Positions 18,760-27,074 of a DNA stretch of 64,000 nucleotides are shown here, one piece after another (within the stretch, counting starts at the first letter, position 1; each line of letters begins with the position of its first letter). Origin of the DNA: Erwinia persicina NBRC 102418 (GTDB lineage: Bacteria; Pseudomonadota; Gammaproteobacteria; Enterobacterales; Enterobacteriaceae); the NCBI RefSeq assembly GCF_001571305.1, contig NZ_BCTN01000009.1, forward strand, positions 124,001-188,000, read 5' to 3'. A program made the position numbers and the translations under genes. The notes beneath the pieces were generated by a model. That model made no database searches. It saw only the letters and a program-made list of their open reading frames with translations, and was not told the origin of the DNA.

Positions 18760-19145
18760 TGGGATGGCTCTTTGCCTTTTGCAGCGTACTGCTGGTCAGC
18801 GCTGCACAGCTGTTGCTGAAGTGGGCCATGGTGCAACTGCCCCCGCTGGGGCAGACCGGACTGTTTGTTGACACACTTTTTACGCTCTCATGGCCGGTGC
18901 TGGCGCTGTCAGGTGGACTGGTGGCCTACGGACTGTCAATGCTGTGCTGGGTGCTCGCCCTGCAGCGGCTTCCCCTGAGCCAGGCCTATCCATTGTTAAG
19001 TCTGAGTTATCTGCTGGTCTGGCTGGGCGCGCTCTGGCTGCCCGGGCTGAATGAACCCTTTCTGTGGGGCAAGCTGGCGGGGGCCTTGCTGATCCTCGGC
19101 GGGCTGTTACTGATTTTCTCTGCGGGGAAAAACAGCCGCAGATAA
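18759..19145 (+). CDS. arnF: Undecaprenyl phosphate-L-Ara4N flippase subunit ArnF
   Basis: Partner of ArnE: 128 residues, four helices, SMR-like, with SAAQLLLKWAM in helix 1 and LSQAYPLLSLSYLLVW in helix 3. The start is the ATG at 18759, which shares its A with the arnE stop. A longer frame from 18675 exists but its first 28 residues are hydrophilic and overlap arnE. It is the last gene of the arn operon; fetA follows after only 43 bases. Confidence 0.94.
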   Translation: MGWLFAFCSVLLVSAAQLLLKWAMVQLPPLGQTGLFVDTLFTLSWPVLALSGGLVAYGLSMLCWVLALQRLPLSQAYPLLSLSYLLVWLGALWLPGLNEPFLWGKLAGALLILGGLLLIFSAGKNSRR

Positions 19146-19188
19146 TGTTATTATCATCCGATTATTGACTCAGAGTCTGGTTGATCAC

Positions 19189-19854
19189 ATGAATGCGTTA
19201 CCCCCTCTCCTGCAGGTCAGGGAGGTCAGTTTTGTACGCCAGGGAAAAACCCTGTTAGCGCCGGTGTCCTTTGAACTTCACTGCGGCGAATTCCTCTGGC
19301 TGACCGGGCCATCCGGAGCCGGTAAAACCACGCTGTTAAAAATTATTGCCTCACTGCTTGAGCCGACTGGGGGCGAGGTGTTATTTCACGGCCAGCCGAT
19401 CGTTGCGCTGAAACCTGAACCCTATCGGCAGCGGGTTTCCTGTGTGTTTCAGACGCCCCAGCTGTTTGGCCGCACAGTCTGCGACAATCTTTCCCTGCCG
19501 TATCAGATCCGCCAGCAGGCGGTTGACCTGCAGCATCTGGGCCGTGAATTGCGGCGCGTCAATCTCTCAGAAGAGATGCTGGATAAGCCGGTTGAGCAGC
19601 TCTCCGGCGGGGAGAAACAGCGAGTGGCGCTGCTGCGTCATCTGCAGTTTCCTCCGGAGATCCTCCTGCTTGATGAGATCAGCAGTGCGCTGGACGAGGC
19701 GAATAAGCTGACGGTGCAGACGATAATTAACCGGCAGGTGAGCAACGGCGTGGCGGCAATCTGGATCAGCCACGACAGCCATGAAGCCGAAGATGGCAGG
19801 CGTCGTATCACGCTGCGTCCCGACGGGCAGGAGGGCCGGCATGGATCAGCATAA
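19189..19854 (+). CDS. fetA: Iron export/homeostasis ABC transporter ATP-binding protein FetA
   Basis: Cytoplasmic ATPase (221 residues from the ATG at 19189) of the FetAB (YbbL-YbbM) exporter linked to iron homeostasis and oxidative-stress resistance in E. coli. Walker A GPSGAGKTT, the Q-loop FQTPQLF, signature LSGGEKQRVALLR and Walker B EILLLDEISSALD are all present; E-I-S-S-A in place of E-P-T-S-A is usual for this family. A TTG start at 19165 is possible but would add only eight residues. The gene begins 43 bases after arnF on the same strand and its end overlaps fetB by 14 bases. Confidence 0.9.
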   Translation: MNALPPLLQVREVSFVRQGKTLLAPVSFELHCGEFLWLTGPSGAGKTTLLKIIASLLEPTGGEVLFHGQPIVALKPEPYRQRVSCVFQTPQLFGRTVCDNLSLPYQIRQQAVDLQHLGRELRRVNLSEEMLDKPVEQLSGGEKQRVALLRHLQFPPEILLLDEISSALDEANKLTVQTIINRQVSNGVAAIWISHDSHEAEDGRRRITLRPDGQEGRHGSA

Positions 19855-20599
19855 TATTACCAATGCGTCACTGGCGATGGCCCTGATGCTGGTGGTGGTT
19901 GCGCTGCTGGTCAGCCGTAAAGAGCGACTCGGGCTGGAAAAAGATATTCTCTGGAGCGTGACGCGGGCTGTCATCCAGCTGGTTATCGTCGGCTTTGTGC
20001 TCAAGTATATTTTTGACGTCAATAATCAGTGGCTGACCGGACTGATGGTGCTGTTTATCTGTATTAATGCGGCGCTGAATGCGAAAAAACGCAGCGGGTC
20101 GATCGACAGAGGCTTCCTGATTTCGTTTGTGGCGGTGAGCGGTGGAACGACGCTGACGCTGACCATTCTGCTACTCAGTGGCGCGATCGCCTTTGTCCCC
20201 ATGCAGGTTATCCCGATATCGGGAATGATCGCCGGTAATGCGATGGTGGCGGTGGGGTTGTGTTTCAGCAATCTTAATCAGCGCTTCAGTGATAATCGTC
20301 AGAAGGTCGAGGAGATGCTCAGTCTCGGGGCCAGTGCGAAGCTGGCTTCGGCGGCAATCCTGCGCGACAGTATCCGCGCTGCAATGATCCCTACCGTGGA
20401 TGCCGCAAAAACAGTCGGTCTGGTGAGTTTACCTGGTATGATGTCCGGCCTGATCTTTGCCGGTATCGATCCGGTAAAAGCGATTAAGTATCAAATTATG
20501 GTCACTTTTATGCTACTGGGAACGGCCAGTCTGTCGACGATGATTGCGGGCTATCTGGCCGCCCGGCGATTCTATACGGCGCGCGTTCAGTTGAAATAG
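19841..20599 (+). CDS. fetB: Iron export ABC transporter permease FetB
   Basis: Inner-membrane permease of the FetAB transporter, UPF0014 family. It has about 252 residues from the ATG at 19841, which carries a good ribosome-binding site (CAGGAGGG). Several helices are visible, and the conserved loop RDSIRAAMIPTVDAAKTVGLVSLPGMMSG, which contacts the ATPase, is near the end. E. coli FetB is 259 residues. It overlaps fetA by 14 bases, so the two are translationally coupled. Confidence 0.9.
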   Translation: MDQHNITNASLAMALMLVVVALLVSRKERLGLEKDILWSVTRAVIQLVIVGFVLKYIFDVNNQWLTGLMVLFICINAALNAKKRSGSIDRGFLISFVAVSGGTTLTLTILLLSGAIAFVPMQVIPISGMIAGNAMVAVGLCFSNLNQRFSDNRQKVEEMLSLGASAKLASAAILRDSIRAAMIPTVDAAKTVGLVSLPGMMSGLIFAGIDPVKAIKYQIMVTFMLLGTASLSTMIAGYLAARRFYTARVQLK

Positions 20600-20620
20600 C
20601 CGTATAAGCTTAAGCATTAA

Positions 20621-20647
20621 GGGCGGGCCACACACCGGGCCCGCCCC
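20621..20647. terminator. GC-rich hairpin at the fetB/oprB convergent junction
   Basis: GGGCGGGCC and its complement within GGGCCCGCCC form a nine-pair stem around a short loop. It lies between the fetB stop and the stop of the convergent porin gene. A weak T-rich tract (TTAATGCTTAA) follows on the minus strand, so it probably ends the porin transcript and may slow fetB transcription. Confidence 0.6.
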
Positions 20648-20654
20648 GACAACA

Positions 20655-21992
20655 TCAGAAATTCACATTGGCGCTCAGACCACCAATGAAGGCATCTTTA
20701 ACGCCTGAGACGGCGCCGGGTGACGCGACGTACTGCAGGCTGGGACGGAGGTCAAGCCAGTGAGTGGCGTGAACGTTGTAGTAAACTTCGTAGTTCCATT
20801 CTGAACCGTGCTGAATGGGCAGGTAGGTCGGGCTGCGGTCGTCGTACTCACCGTTGTACTCATTGGTGCCCCGCTGCATTTTACTGTAGTCGCTGTTGAC
20901 GTGAATACGCGCTACGCCAAAACCCATCTCATCCTGCGCACGGCTGGCAAAAGGGCCTTTCCAGGTCAGCTCTACGGCCTGGTAATTATCCGTTTTCGAC
21001 GTTTTATGATCGTTCATCACAGCCTGTACTGTCAGGCCCAGCCCCCGGTTGACATCGCCATCAGTGGCGGTCATCTGCTGTTGTAACAGCACATAACCCC
21101 CGTACGCCTTCGCCTGTCTGCCGTAACCACCATTGCGATAGCTGGCGTATTTATCCCCATTCACCGAAGAGTAGTAGCCACCGATACGGTAGTTGCCCGG
21201 CAGTTTGTTCGCGCCGAGCAGGGGTTTCCAGCCAAATTCAAATGGCACCATATTCCCCAGCGACGGACTGCCGTCAAGGTAGAAGCCGTTGCCGCGATCA
21301 TAGTTATTCCGGTTCTGATTATAGAAACCGGCCTGGAAGAACATATCATCCGGCAGGTTCAGTTTTATCCGTCCTCCCCACTGCGATACCGGCCAGTTAT
21401 ACCAGCGGTCGCCGCGCCAGTTGCCTGGCTGACCGCTACCAAAGGCCAGGTTTTCGAACTTGCTGTCGAATGAGTCGAAGTCTTCACCTGTGGTGACGCG
21501 ACCGGCTTTGATCTCGACCAGATGGTCAAAGAAGCCCTTATTAACCCAGAATTGTGTCAGACGCCAGGTCTGGCCCCGGCCCCACACTTCCTGTACCGAG
21601 GACAGGCCTCCGGTACGCGGGTCGTTAATATGCTGGGTCAGGTCGCGCCCGTTTCGGCTGGTGATGGTGAACTGGAACTGCGTATCATCCCAGTTGAGCA
21701 GCTTTTCCAGGTCGAGGCTGGTGCCAAAGGCCCACTGATCGGTATAGCGGGCAGTGGTAGAGGTGTTATAGCCCCCGGCAAGGTTACTGGCGGATTCCAT
21801 GGTGTAGTTTACCTGAAAGTCGACGCCTTCCTTTTTCAGTTCGCTACGGTAGCCACCCCAGTCACCAAATAAATAATCCGAATCCATACTAAGAGGTGCC
21901 ATATCGGCATTAGCCACCGTAGAGACCAGTAACAGGGCACTGCTGTAGAGAAGAGGGGAAATTTTACGTTTAAATACGTGTTTATTTGTCAC
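20655..21992 (-). CDS. OprB-type carbohydrate-selective porin
   Basis: Outer-membrane sugar porin, 445 residues, starting at a GTG (21990-21992) with AAGG about ten bases upstream. It has a signal peptide cleaved after VANA and then the OprB opening LFGDWGGYRSELKKEGV. Many alternating beta-strands follow, and the C-terminus is FIGGLSANVNF, ending in phenylalanine as required for barrel insertion. OprB porins admit glucose and related sugars, which would suit the periplasmic glucose dehydrogenase at 8339, although the genes are not adjacent. The upstream leader (22018-22062) contains an inverted repeat CTGTACG/CGTACAG. A related mini-porin gene lies just upstream. Confidence 0.9.
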   Translation of the reverse strand: MTNKHVFKRKISPLLYSSALLLVSTVANADMAPLSMDSDYLFGDWGGYRSELKKEGVDFQVNYTMESASNLAGGYNTSTTARYTDQWAFGTSLDLEKLLNWDDTQFQFTITSRNGRDLTQHINDPRTGGLSSVQEVWGRGQTWRLTQFWVNKGFFDHLVEIKAGRVTTGEDFDSFDSKFENLAFGSGQPGNWRGDRWYNWPVSQWGGRIKLNLPDDMFFQAGFYNQNRNNYDRGNGFYLDGSPSLGNMVPFEFGWKPLLGANKLPGNYRIGGYYSSVNGDKYASYRNGGYGRQAKAYGGYVLLQQQMTATDGDVNRGLGLTVQAVMNDHKTSKTDNYQAVELTWKGPFASRAQDEMGFGVARIHVNSDYSKMQRGTNEYNGEYDDRSPTYLPIQHGSEWNYEVYYNVHATHWLDLRPSLQYVASPGAVSGVKDAFIGGLSANVNF

Positions 21993-22017
21993 TGTTTTTC
22001 GCCTTTTTATTATTTAT

Positions 22018-22062
22018 CTGTACGAGTCCTGGTGGCTCTCTCATGATAAGAAAGCCGTACAG
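22018..22062 (-). promoter_or_regulatory. Long-spaced inverted repeat in the OprB porin upstream region
   Basis: CTGTACG and CGTACAG are perfect seven-base arms 31 bases apart, 25-70 bases upstream of the GTG start. They may be an operator, or a stem in the mRNA leader. Roughly 250 bases between the mini-porin terminator and the porin start hold no gene, so the porin promoter must be here, but I could not fix its elements. Confidence 0.35.
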
Positions 22063-22248
22063 ATTGTTTGAGGTACAATGCTTTTTCGTCCCCGGGCGCA
22101 CGTAATTCATGGCCGGGAAGCTATGACACCATGTGTGCGAATAGCGGGGAGTGTATTTTTGTGCTGAAAATATTTAGCGTGATTATTTATTTGTATAAAA
22201 GTGACAGTGAAGATTAGCAAATATGTCTGCGAGAGAATGGGGCGGAAA

Positions 22249-22281
22249 AATACCCGTTTTGCCGGCGTGCAAACGGGTATT
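22249..22281 (-). terminator. Terminator of the mini-porin gene
   Basis: On the minus strand AATACCCGTTT pairs with AAACGGGTATT (eleven pairs) around an 11-base GC-rich loop, followed by TTTCC. It lies just after the stop of the gene at 22289. The gene therefore has its own transcription end, separate from the OprB porin gene downstream. Confidence 0.75.
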
Positions 22282-22288
22282 AACAATA

Positions 22289-22642
22289 TCAGAAGTTAAT
22301 ACCGGCGCTCAGTCCACCGACGAAAAGATGGGCGTCGTCACTCACCGAACCGGGTTTGGTGGTTTGTTGCAGGTTGGGCCGTAGAATGAGATGGGGTGTC
22401 AGGCGGTAGTTGTAATAGAGGTTATAATTAAAACCATCGCCCCGCATCAGCGGCTGTGGCTTATTATTACTGTATTCTTCGGGAATGTTATAAGCGTTCG
22501 CATCCGTGGCAGGGCTATCTGCGGGCGCAGCATGGTAGTGAGGAAGCAGAGGCCCTTTTCTTGCCTGGGCATGGCTGGAGATAAGCAGGGCAGTAATACC
22601 CGCCGCATACAGGCACTTTTTCAGATGTGATATTCTTTCCAT
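22289..22642 (-). CDS. Mini-porin: signal peptide plus C-terminal OprB strands
   Basis: A 117-residue protein that I do not recognise as a named family. Residues 1-27 are a signal peptide (cleavage after SHAQA). About 43 polar, proline-rich residues follow. The last 47 residues then align without gaps to the last 47 of the OprB porin at 20655-21992, with 24 identities counted by eye, including YYN, LRP, the GGLSA run and the final NF. It therefore looks like an OprB gene that has lost almost the whole barrel. Its expression signals are intact: GAGGTG seven bases before the ATG, and a strong terminator after the stop. It could be a decayed porin or a small secreted/outer-membrane peptide with its own role. 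Confidence 0.7.
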   Translation of the reverse strand: MERISHLKKCLYAAGITALLISSHAQARKGPLLPHYHAAPADSPATDANAYNIPEEYSNNKPQPLMRGDGFNYNLYYNYRLTPHLILRPNLQQTTKPGSVSDDAHLFVGGLSAGINF

Positions 22643-22762
22643 GATTTCACCTCGTTCTGCGATTAACCATCAGGATAATGACGTTGCCTAATCAGTACAT
22701 CACAACTCATGTCTTCCGTTTCAATGTTTAATGCGACGGTGAAAATCCTGTATGACAGATAT

Positions 22763-22786
22763 AAAAAAACGCCCACTGGGGGCGTT
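22763..22786 (-). terminator. Terminator of the DUF883-like gene
   Basis: On the minus strand AACGCCC, a CCAGT loop and GGGCGTT are followed by a run of T. It lies about 20 bases after the stop at 22807, in the right place to end that gene's transcript. Confidence 0.8.
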
Positions 22787-22806
22787 CCGATACGGCTTTT
22801 GAAAGC

Positions 22807-23061
22807 TTAACGGCGGCCGAATATTTTGGCCGCGAGGAAGCCAACGCCGGCAGCAATCACCAGAGAAACCAGCGGTGATTCCTGGGTTTTCGTTTTCACA
22901 CAGTCCAGGGCGTCATCAACGGCGTAGGAGGCTTTGGCGGCCTGCTGACGCACTTTGCCTCTGAATTCATGCTCTGGCGAGTCTACGGCTTTACCAAACT
23001 CTTCCTGACCTTTGCCGACAGCTTCTTGTGCTTTATCGTTCGCTTTATCAAACAGACTCAT
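22807..23061 (-). CDS. Small DUF883/ElaB-YqjD-like membrane-anchored protein
   Basis: Eighty-four residues from the ATG at 23061, which has a perfect AGGAGG six bases upstream; an in-frame start at 23082 would put that site inside the gene. The N-terminal two thirds is charged and helical, rich in Ala, Lys and Glu. The C-terminus is a single membrane helix (LVSLVIAAGVGFLAAKIFGRR) with a basic end. This matches the plan of ElaB/YqjD/YgaM proteins, inner-membrane proteins reported to bind ribosomes in stationary phase. Homology is inferred from layout only. Confidence 0.7.
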   Translation of the reverse strand: MSLFDKANDKAQEAVGKGQEEFGKAVDSPEHEFRGKVRQQAAKASYAVDDALDCVKTKTQESPLVSLVIAAGVGFLAAKIFGRR

Positions 23062-23173
23062 TGTGCCTCCTTTTGTTGGCATGATTTCCTGTAACGACTT
23101 TAAGCGTAGACTATCCGGTGGGCTTTACCGTGGCTCTTATGTGTAAAAGTATGAATGAAAACGTCAGTAACGG

Positions 23174-23203
23174 ACAAAAAAGAGGGGGATAACTCTCCCC
23201 CTC
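23174..23203 (-). terminator. Terminator of the cioAB operon
   Basis: On the minus strand GAGGGGG, an eight-base loop and CCCCCTC are followed by TTTTTTG. It lies 26 bases after the stop of the subunit II gene. Confidence 0.85.
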
Positions 23204-23229
23204 CTGATCTGATGCTCGCGTTCAGATCC

Positions 23230-24237
23230 TCAGTGATAGCCTTCATCCGGCTTGATTTTGCCGCGGAACACGTAATAGCTCCAGAAGGTGTACACCAGAA
23301 TGACCGGAATAATTAGCAGGGCACCGACCAGCATAAAACCCTGACTCTGCGGCGGTGAGGCGGCATCCCAGATAGTAATGGACGGCGGGATGATATAGGG
23401 CCAGATACTGATACCCAGTCCGGTGAAGCCCAGGAACACCAGCGCCAGCGTCAGCAGGAACGGCGTGTAGTGCGCGTGACGCAGCAATGAGCGCCACAGG
23501 CCCCAGGCGGCGGCCAGCACCAGTAAGGGTACCGGCAGGAACCAGAACAGGTTAGGCAGCGTGAACCAGCGATGCATAATGTTGGTGTGAGCCAGCGGCG
23601 TCCAGATACTGACGATGGCCATCACCACCAGCAGGGCAATCAGCAACGGTCTGGTCAGCGCCGTCATTTTACGGTGCAGTTCGTTTTCGGTCTTCATGAT
23701 AAGCCAGGTGCTGCCCAGCAGGGCATAGGCCAGAATCAGACCCACACCGCAGAACAGCGTGAACGGCGTCAGCCAGGCCAGTGCCGGGCCGCTGTAAGTG
23801 CGGTTCGTCACTTCGAAGCCATTAATCACGGCACCCAGCACCACGCCCTGGCTGAAGGTGGCAACATAAGAGCCACCGATAAAGGCCTTATCCCAGAAAG
23901 GACGGTGCTCTTCAGTCGCTTTAAAGCGGAACTCAAAGGCCACGCCGCGGAAAATCAGGCCGATCAGCATGATGGTCAGCGGGACGGCGAGCGCAGAAGT
24001 GATCACGGCGTAGGCGAGAGGGAATGCGCCAAACAGCCCCGCCCCGCCGAGCACCAGCCAGGTTTCGTTACCATCCCATACCGGGGCGACGGTGTTGACC
24101 ATCATGTCGCGTTCAACAGGATCTTTATTAAACGGGAACAGGATACCGATACCGAGATCGAAACCATCCATGATGATATACATCAGGGTGGCGAAGATGA
24201 TGATGGTAAACCAGATAATTGAGAGATCGATACCCAC
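23230..24237 (-). CDS. cioB: Cytochrome bd-type ubiquinol oxidase subunit II
   Basis: Inner-membrane subunit II of a bd-type quinol oxidase, 335 residues, the same as Pseudomonas CioB and shorter than E. coli CydB (379). It begins GTG, with GAGGAGAAG just upstream, and has about eight helices. The conserved FMDGFDLGIG-like block (YIIMDGFDLGIGILFPF) near residue 25 and WDGNETWLV near 55 are present. It starts one base after the subunit I gene, so the two form one operon. I use the cio name because of the short subunit I; cydB is the alternative name. Confidence 0.9.
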   Translation of the reverse strand: MGIDLSIIWFTIIIFATLMYIIMDGFDLGIGILFPFNKDPVERDMMVNTVAPVWDGNETWLVLGGAGLFGAFPLAYAVITSALAVPLTIMLIGLIFRGVAFEFRFKATEEHRPFWDKAFIGGSYVATFSQGVVLGAVINGFEVTNRTYSGPALAWLTPFTLFCGVGLILAYALLGSTWLIMKTENELHRKMTALTRPLLIALLVVMAIVSIWTPLAHTNIMHRWFTLPNLFWFLPVPLLVLAAAWGLWRSLLRHAHYTPFLLTLALVFLGFTGLGISIWPYIIPPSITIWDAASPPQSQGFMLVGALLIIPVILVYTFWSYYVFRGKIKPDEGYH

Positions 24238-24238
24238 C

Positions 24239-25663
24239 TTACTTCTCCTCCTGTGACGACTGTAATTTCTCTTTCACCGCAGACAGCGGACGAGCCGGCG
24301 TATGTGATGTGCCCGGGCCACCGTCTGCCGGAGGGTGACCTTCGCCGGTCTGTGGTCCTTTCTTAATCAGGTTAGCCAGGTAGCTGTAACCCACGCCAAA
24401 GACGGCGCAGTAGACCAGCAGGAAAACGATCAGACTGATGCTCATCTGCAGCGTACTGTGCAGTGATACGGCATCACGGGTGCGCAGCAGGCCGTAAATC
24501 ACCCAGGGCTGACGGCCCATCTCCGTGGTGATCCAGCCTGCCACCAGTGCAATCAGACCGGAAGGACCCATGAGCAGGACAAACCACAGGAAAGGACGCG
24601 AGGTGTAGAGGCGCTGGCCGCGACGCATCCACAGGCTGACGGCACCCAGCAGGATCATCAGCATACCCAGCCCGACCATCACGCGGAAGGACCAGAATAC
24701 CACCCTGGAATCAGGACGATCCTCTTTCGGGAAGGATTTCAGGGCCGGAACCTGCTTGTCCAGACTGTGGGTCAGGATCAGGCTGCCAAGGTAGGGGATT
24801 TCCACCGCATACTTGGTGCGTTCCTCTTGCATATCCGGCATACCAAACAGGATCAGCGGGGTGGCTTCTCCCGGACGGTTTTCCCAGTGACCCTCGATAG
24901 CAGCGATTTTGGCCGGCTGATGTTCCAGCGTGTTCAGACCGTGAGCGTCACCAATCATGGCCTGAATGGGCGACACGATCAGCGCCATCCACAGGGACAT
25001 CGACAGCATTTTGCGCACCGCAGGCGTATCGTTTTTGCGTAACAGGTGATAAGCCGCAGAAGCCCCCACGAAGAAAGCCGTCACCAGGAAGGCCGCCACG
25101 GACATATGCAGCAGACGGTAAGGGAAGGAGGGGTTGAAGATGATCTTGAACCAGTCCACCGGTACCACAATGCCGTTTTGCAGCGCATAACCCTGCGGTG
25201 TCTGCATCCAGCTGTTGGAGGCGAGGATCCAGAAAGTGGAGATGATTGTGCCAAGTGCCACCATACAGGTGGAGAAAAAGTGCAGGCCACGGCTGACGCG
25301 GTTCCAGCCGAACAGCATGACGCCAAGGAACCCCGCCTCAAGGAAGAACGCGGTAAGCACTTCATAGGTCAGGAGTGGGCCAGTGATGCTTCCCGCAAAC
25401 TGGGAAAAGCCTGCCCAGTTGGTGCCGAACTGATAGGCCATGACCAGGCCAGACACGACCCCCATGCCGAAGTTAACGGCAAAGATTTTTGACCAGAAAT
25501 GGTAGAGGTCGCGATAAACCTCATTTTTGCTTTTCAGCCACAGACCTTCAAGCACGGCCAGAAAACTGGCCAGGCCAATGGTGATGGCGGGGAAGAGAAT
25601 GTGGAAGGCTACGGTGAAACCAAACTGTATCCTCGCCAGATGGAACGCATCTAATCCGAACAT
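24239..25663 (-). CDS. cioA: Cytochrome bd-type ubiquinol oxidase subunit I, short Q-loop (CIO type)
   Basis: Haem-carrying subunit I, 474 residues, which oxidises ubiquinol and reduces oxygen. The N-terminus (LDAFHLARIQFGFTVAFHILFPAITIGLA) holds a haem-ligand histidine, and the quinol-loop end motif ETMGRQPW appears as TTEMGRQPW. At 474 residues it lacks the roughly 50-60 extra Q-loop residues of E. coli CydA (522), like the cyanide-insensitive oxidase CioA. The C-terminus is a hydrophilic tail rich in Pro and Gly. No CydX-like small gene follows subunit II. This oxidase probably supports respiration at low oxygen or with inhibitors. Confidence 0.9.
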   Translation of the reverse strand: MFGLDAFHLARIQFGFTVAFHILFPAITIGLASFLAVLEGLWLKSKNEVYRDLYHFWSKIFAVNFGMGVVSGLVMAYQFGTNWAGFSQFAGSITGPLLTYEVLTAFFLEAGFLGVMLFGWNRVSRGLHFFSTCMVALGTIISTFWILASNSWMQTPQGYALQNGIVVPVDWFKIIFNPSFPYRLLHMSVAAFLVTAFFVGASAAYHLLRKNDTPAVRKMLSMSLWMALIVSPIQAMIGDAHGLNTLEHQPAKIAAIEGHWENRPGEATPLILFGMPDMQEERTKYAVEIPYLGSLILTHSLDKQVPALKSFPKEDRPDSRVVFWSFRVMVGLGMLMILLGAVSLWMRRGQRLYTSRPFLWFVLLMGPSGLIALVAGWITTEMGRQPWVIYGLLRTRDAVSLHSTLQMSISLIVFLLVYCAVFGVGYSYLANLIKKGPQTGEGHPPADGGPGTSHTPARPLSAVKEKLQSSQEEK

Positions 25664-26417
25664 TGCTTACCTCGATCTAACATGAACAACGGCCTTTTAT
25701 TTTTTCTACCCACAGTTAACAAATAGGTGAAATCAGGCAAAAAAGAAAATTTGTCAGCTGGGGACTTCTCATCGGAAATGTGATCTTAAAACCAAAGCAG
25801 GTGGAGAAGTAGCAACAGTAATAGTGAACCGGCCTATAACAGTAACGATTATTACGAGTAATTGTTTCGTCAGCAGGTTAAAACAGCGAAAAATATTGTT
25901 AACGTAGGATGGCGGAATGCTGCCTGAATGTGAAAATGCTGTATCTTTATGTAGTAAAAGCTTTTTTTTAAAGTATGTGCAGCCTGTCAGTGCGTAAAAG
26001 TTTTGCGGAAAAATGTATAAAACACTGCAGTGTCATGGCGGTTAATATAGCTTTTAAGGCTATAAAAAAGAGCCTTAACACCCCATTATTATAATAACCC
26101 TACAGTTTATCCCCTTTTGTGAATAATATGTGTATTTACTGTTATCTTTTGAGTGCTGCTTTATCCGTGGTCTTTTTTGGCGACGTCCGGTGATGTTAAA
26201 TCCCTTTCCCGCTGAATCAACACAGCATTCTGCGCCGTCATTTGTTAAGTATGTAATACACATAAACATGTAATTTGAATTATTTAGTTACAAATTCATG
26301 GCGGTTATCTGCCCAGTTCTTGCTGGAAATCAAGAAAATTCATCTTGAATGATGCGTTGTGGTGGGATGTCAGCGCACATGATATAACCGTAAAAAAGGC
26401 TCAGGAGCGGAAGTCAG
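25664..26417. other. Long AT-rich intergenic region upstream of cioAB
   Basis: About 750 bases between divergent cioA and the LysE-type gene with no convincing coding sequence. I see a perfect palindrome ACACTGCAGTGT at 26022-26033 directly after a TATAAA, and an eight-base inverted repeat TTAAGGCT/AGCCTTAA at 26054-26078. A 64-codon minus-strand frame (26075-26269) and a 21-codon hydrophobic frame from 26128 lack ribosome-binding sites and were rejected. The base composition is well below that of the flanking genes. Confidence 0.55.
26022..26033. promoter_or_regulatory. Palindrome next to a possible -10 element
   Basis: ACACTGCAGTGT is self-complementary over 12 bases and follows TATAAA (26016-26021). 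It may be an operator overlapping a plus-strand start site for the gene at 26418, although it is almost 400 bases away. No binding protein can be named. Confidence 0.3.
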
Positions 26418-27041
26418 ATGGAAACTTTTATGATGTTGTTACCGGTGTATGTGGCCTACCTGCTGGGGACGGCAAGCCCCGGTCCCAGTAATATGGCCAT
26501 TATGGGGGTGGCAATGAGCCAGGGGCGTCGCCCGGCACTGATGCTGGCTTTTGGGGTGATCACCGGTTCGCTGTGTTGGGCACTGCTGGTGGCTACCGGG
26601 CTTTCTGCGCTGTTACAGGCCTGGGCACAGGCCATTGTCGCGATCAAAATTGTCGGGGGAATTTATCTGCTGTGGATGGCGTGGAAAGCAGCGCGCAGCG
26701 CGGTACGACGGGGTGAGATGGCTGCGGCAGAACGCGCATCACCGGGTTCAGCGTTTTCTCTCTATCGTCGGGGGTTGCTGCTGCATCTGGGTAATCCGAA
26801 GGCTATTCTGGTCTGGACCGCGATCATGTCGCTCGGCATCCGTCCTGATGCAGCCCCCGGTGTGCTACCGCTGATTGTTGGCGGCTGCGCGCTGCTGGGG
26901 ATCGTGGTATTCAGTGGTTACGCGCTGCTGTTCTCCACTGCCGCCATGAGTCGCGGCTATCGCCGCTGCCGCCGGGCAATAGAAGGCGTTTTTGCCGTAT
27001 TCTTTACGATGGCTGGACTGAAGCTGCTGTTGTCCCGTTAG
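26418..27041 (+). CDS. LysE/RhtB family exporter
   Basis: Inner-membrane exporter of amino acids or related metabolites, 207 residues with about six helices. The N-terminal signature YLLGTASPGPSNMAIMGVAMSQGRR is the typical RhtB/LysE motif, and LLLHLGNPKAILVW is the conserved mid-protein block. AGGAG lies about ten bases before the ATG. It stands alone, so the substrate is not known; homoserine, threonine or arginine are family precedents. Confidence 0.9.
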   Translation: METFMMLLPVYVAYLLGTASPGPSNMAIMGVAMSQGRRPALMLAFGVITGSLCWALLVATGLSALLQAWAQAIVAIKIVGGIYLLWMAWKAARSAVRRGEMAAAERASPGSAFSLYRRGLLLHLGNPKAILVWTAIMSLGIRPDAAPGVLPLIVGGCALLGIVVFSGYALLFSTAAMSRGYRRCRRAIEGVFAVFFTMAGLKLLLSR

Positions 27042-27074
27042 TGTTAAGGGGCGGCACGGCAGGCCGCCCGCACA

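Noticed and set aside
26128-26193. 21-codon hydrophobic plus-strand frame
   Set aside because: It could encode a tiny membrane peptide, but no ribosome-binding site precedes the ATG and no known relative comes to mind.
26075-26269. 64-codon minus-strand frame upstream of the LysE gene
   Set aside because: No ribosome-binding site, atypical composition, and it lies in AT-rich control DNA where open frames are expected by chance.
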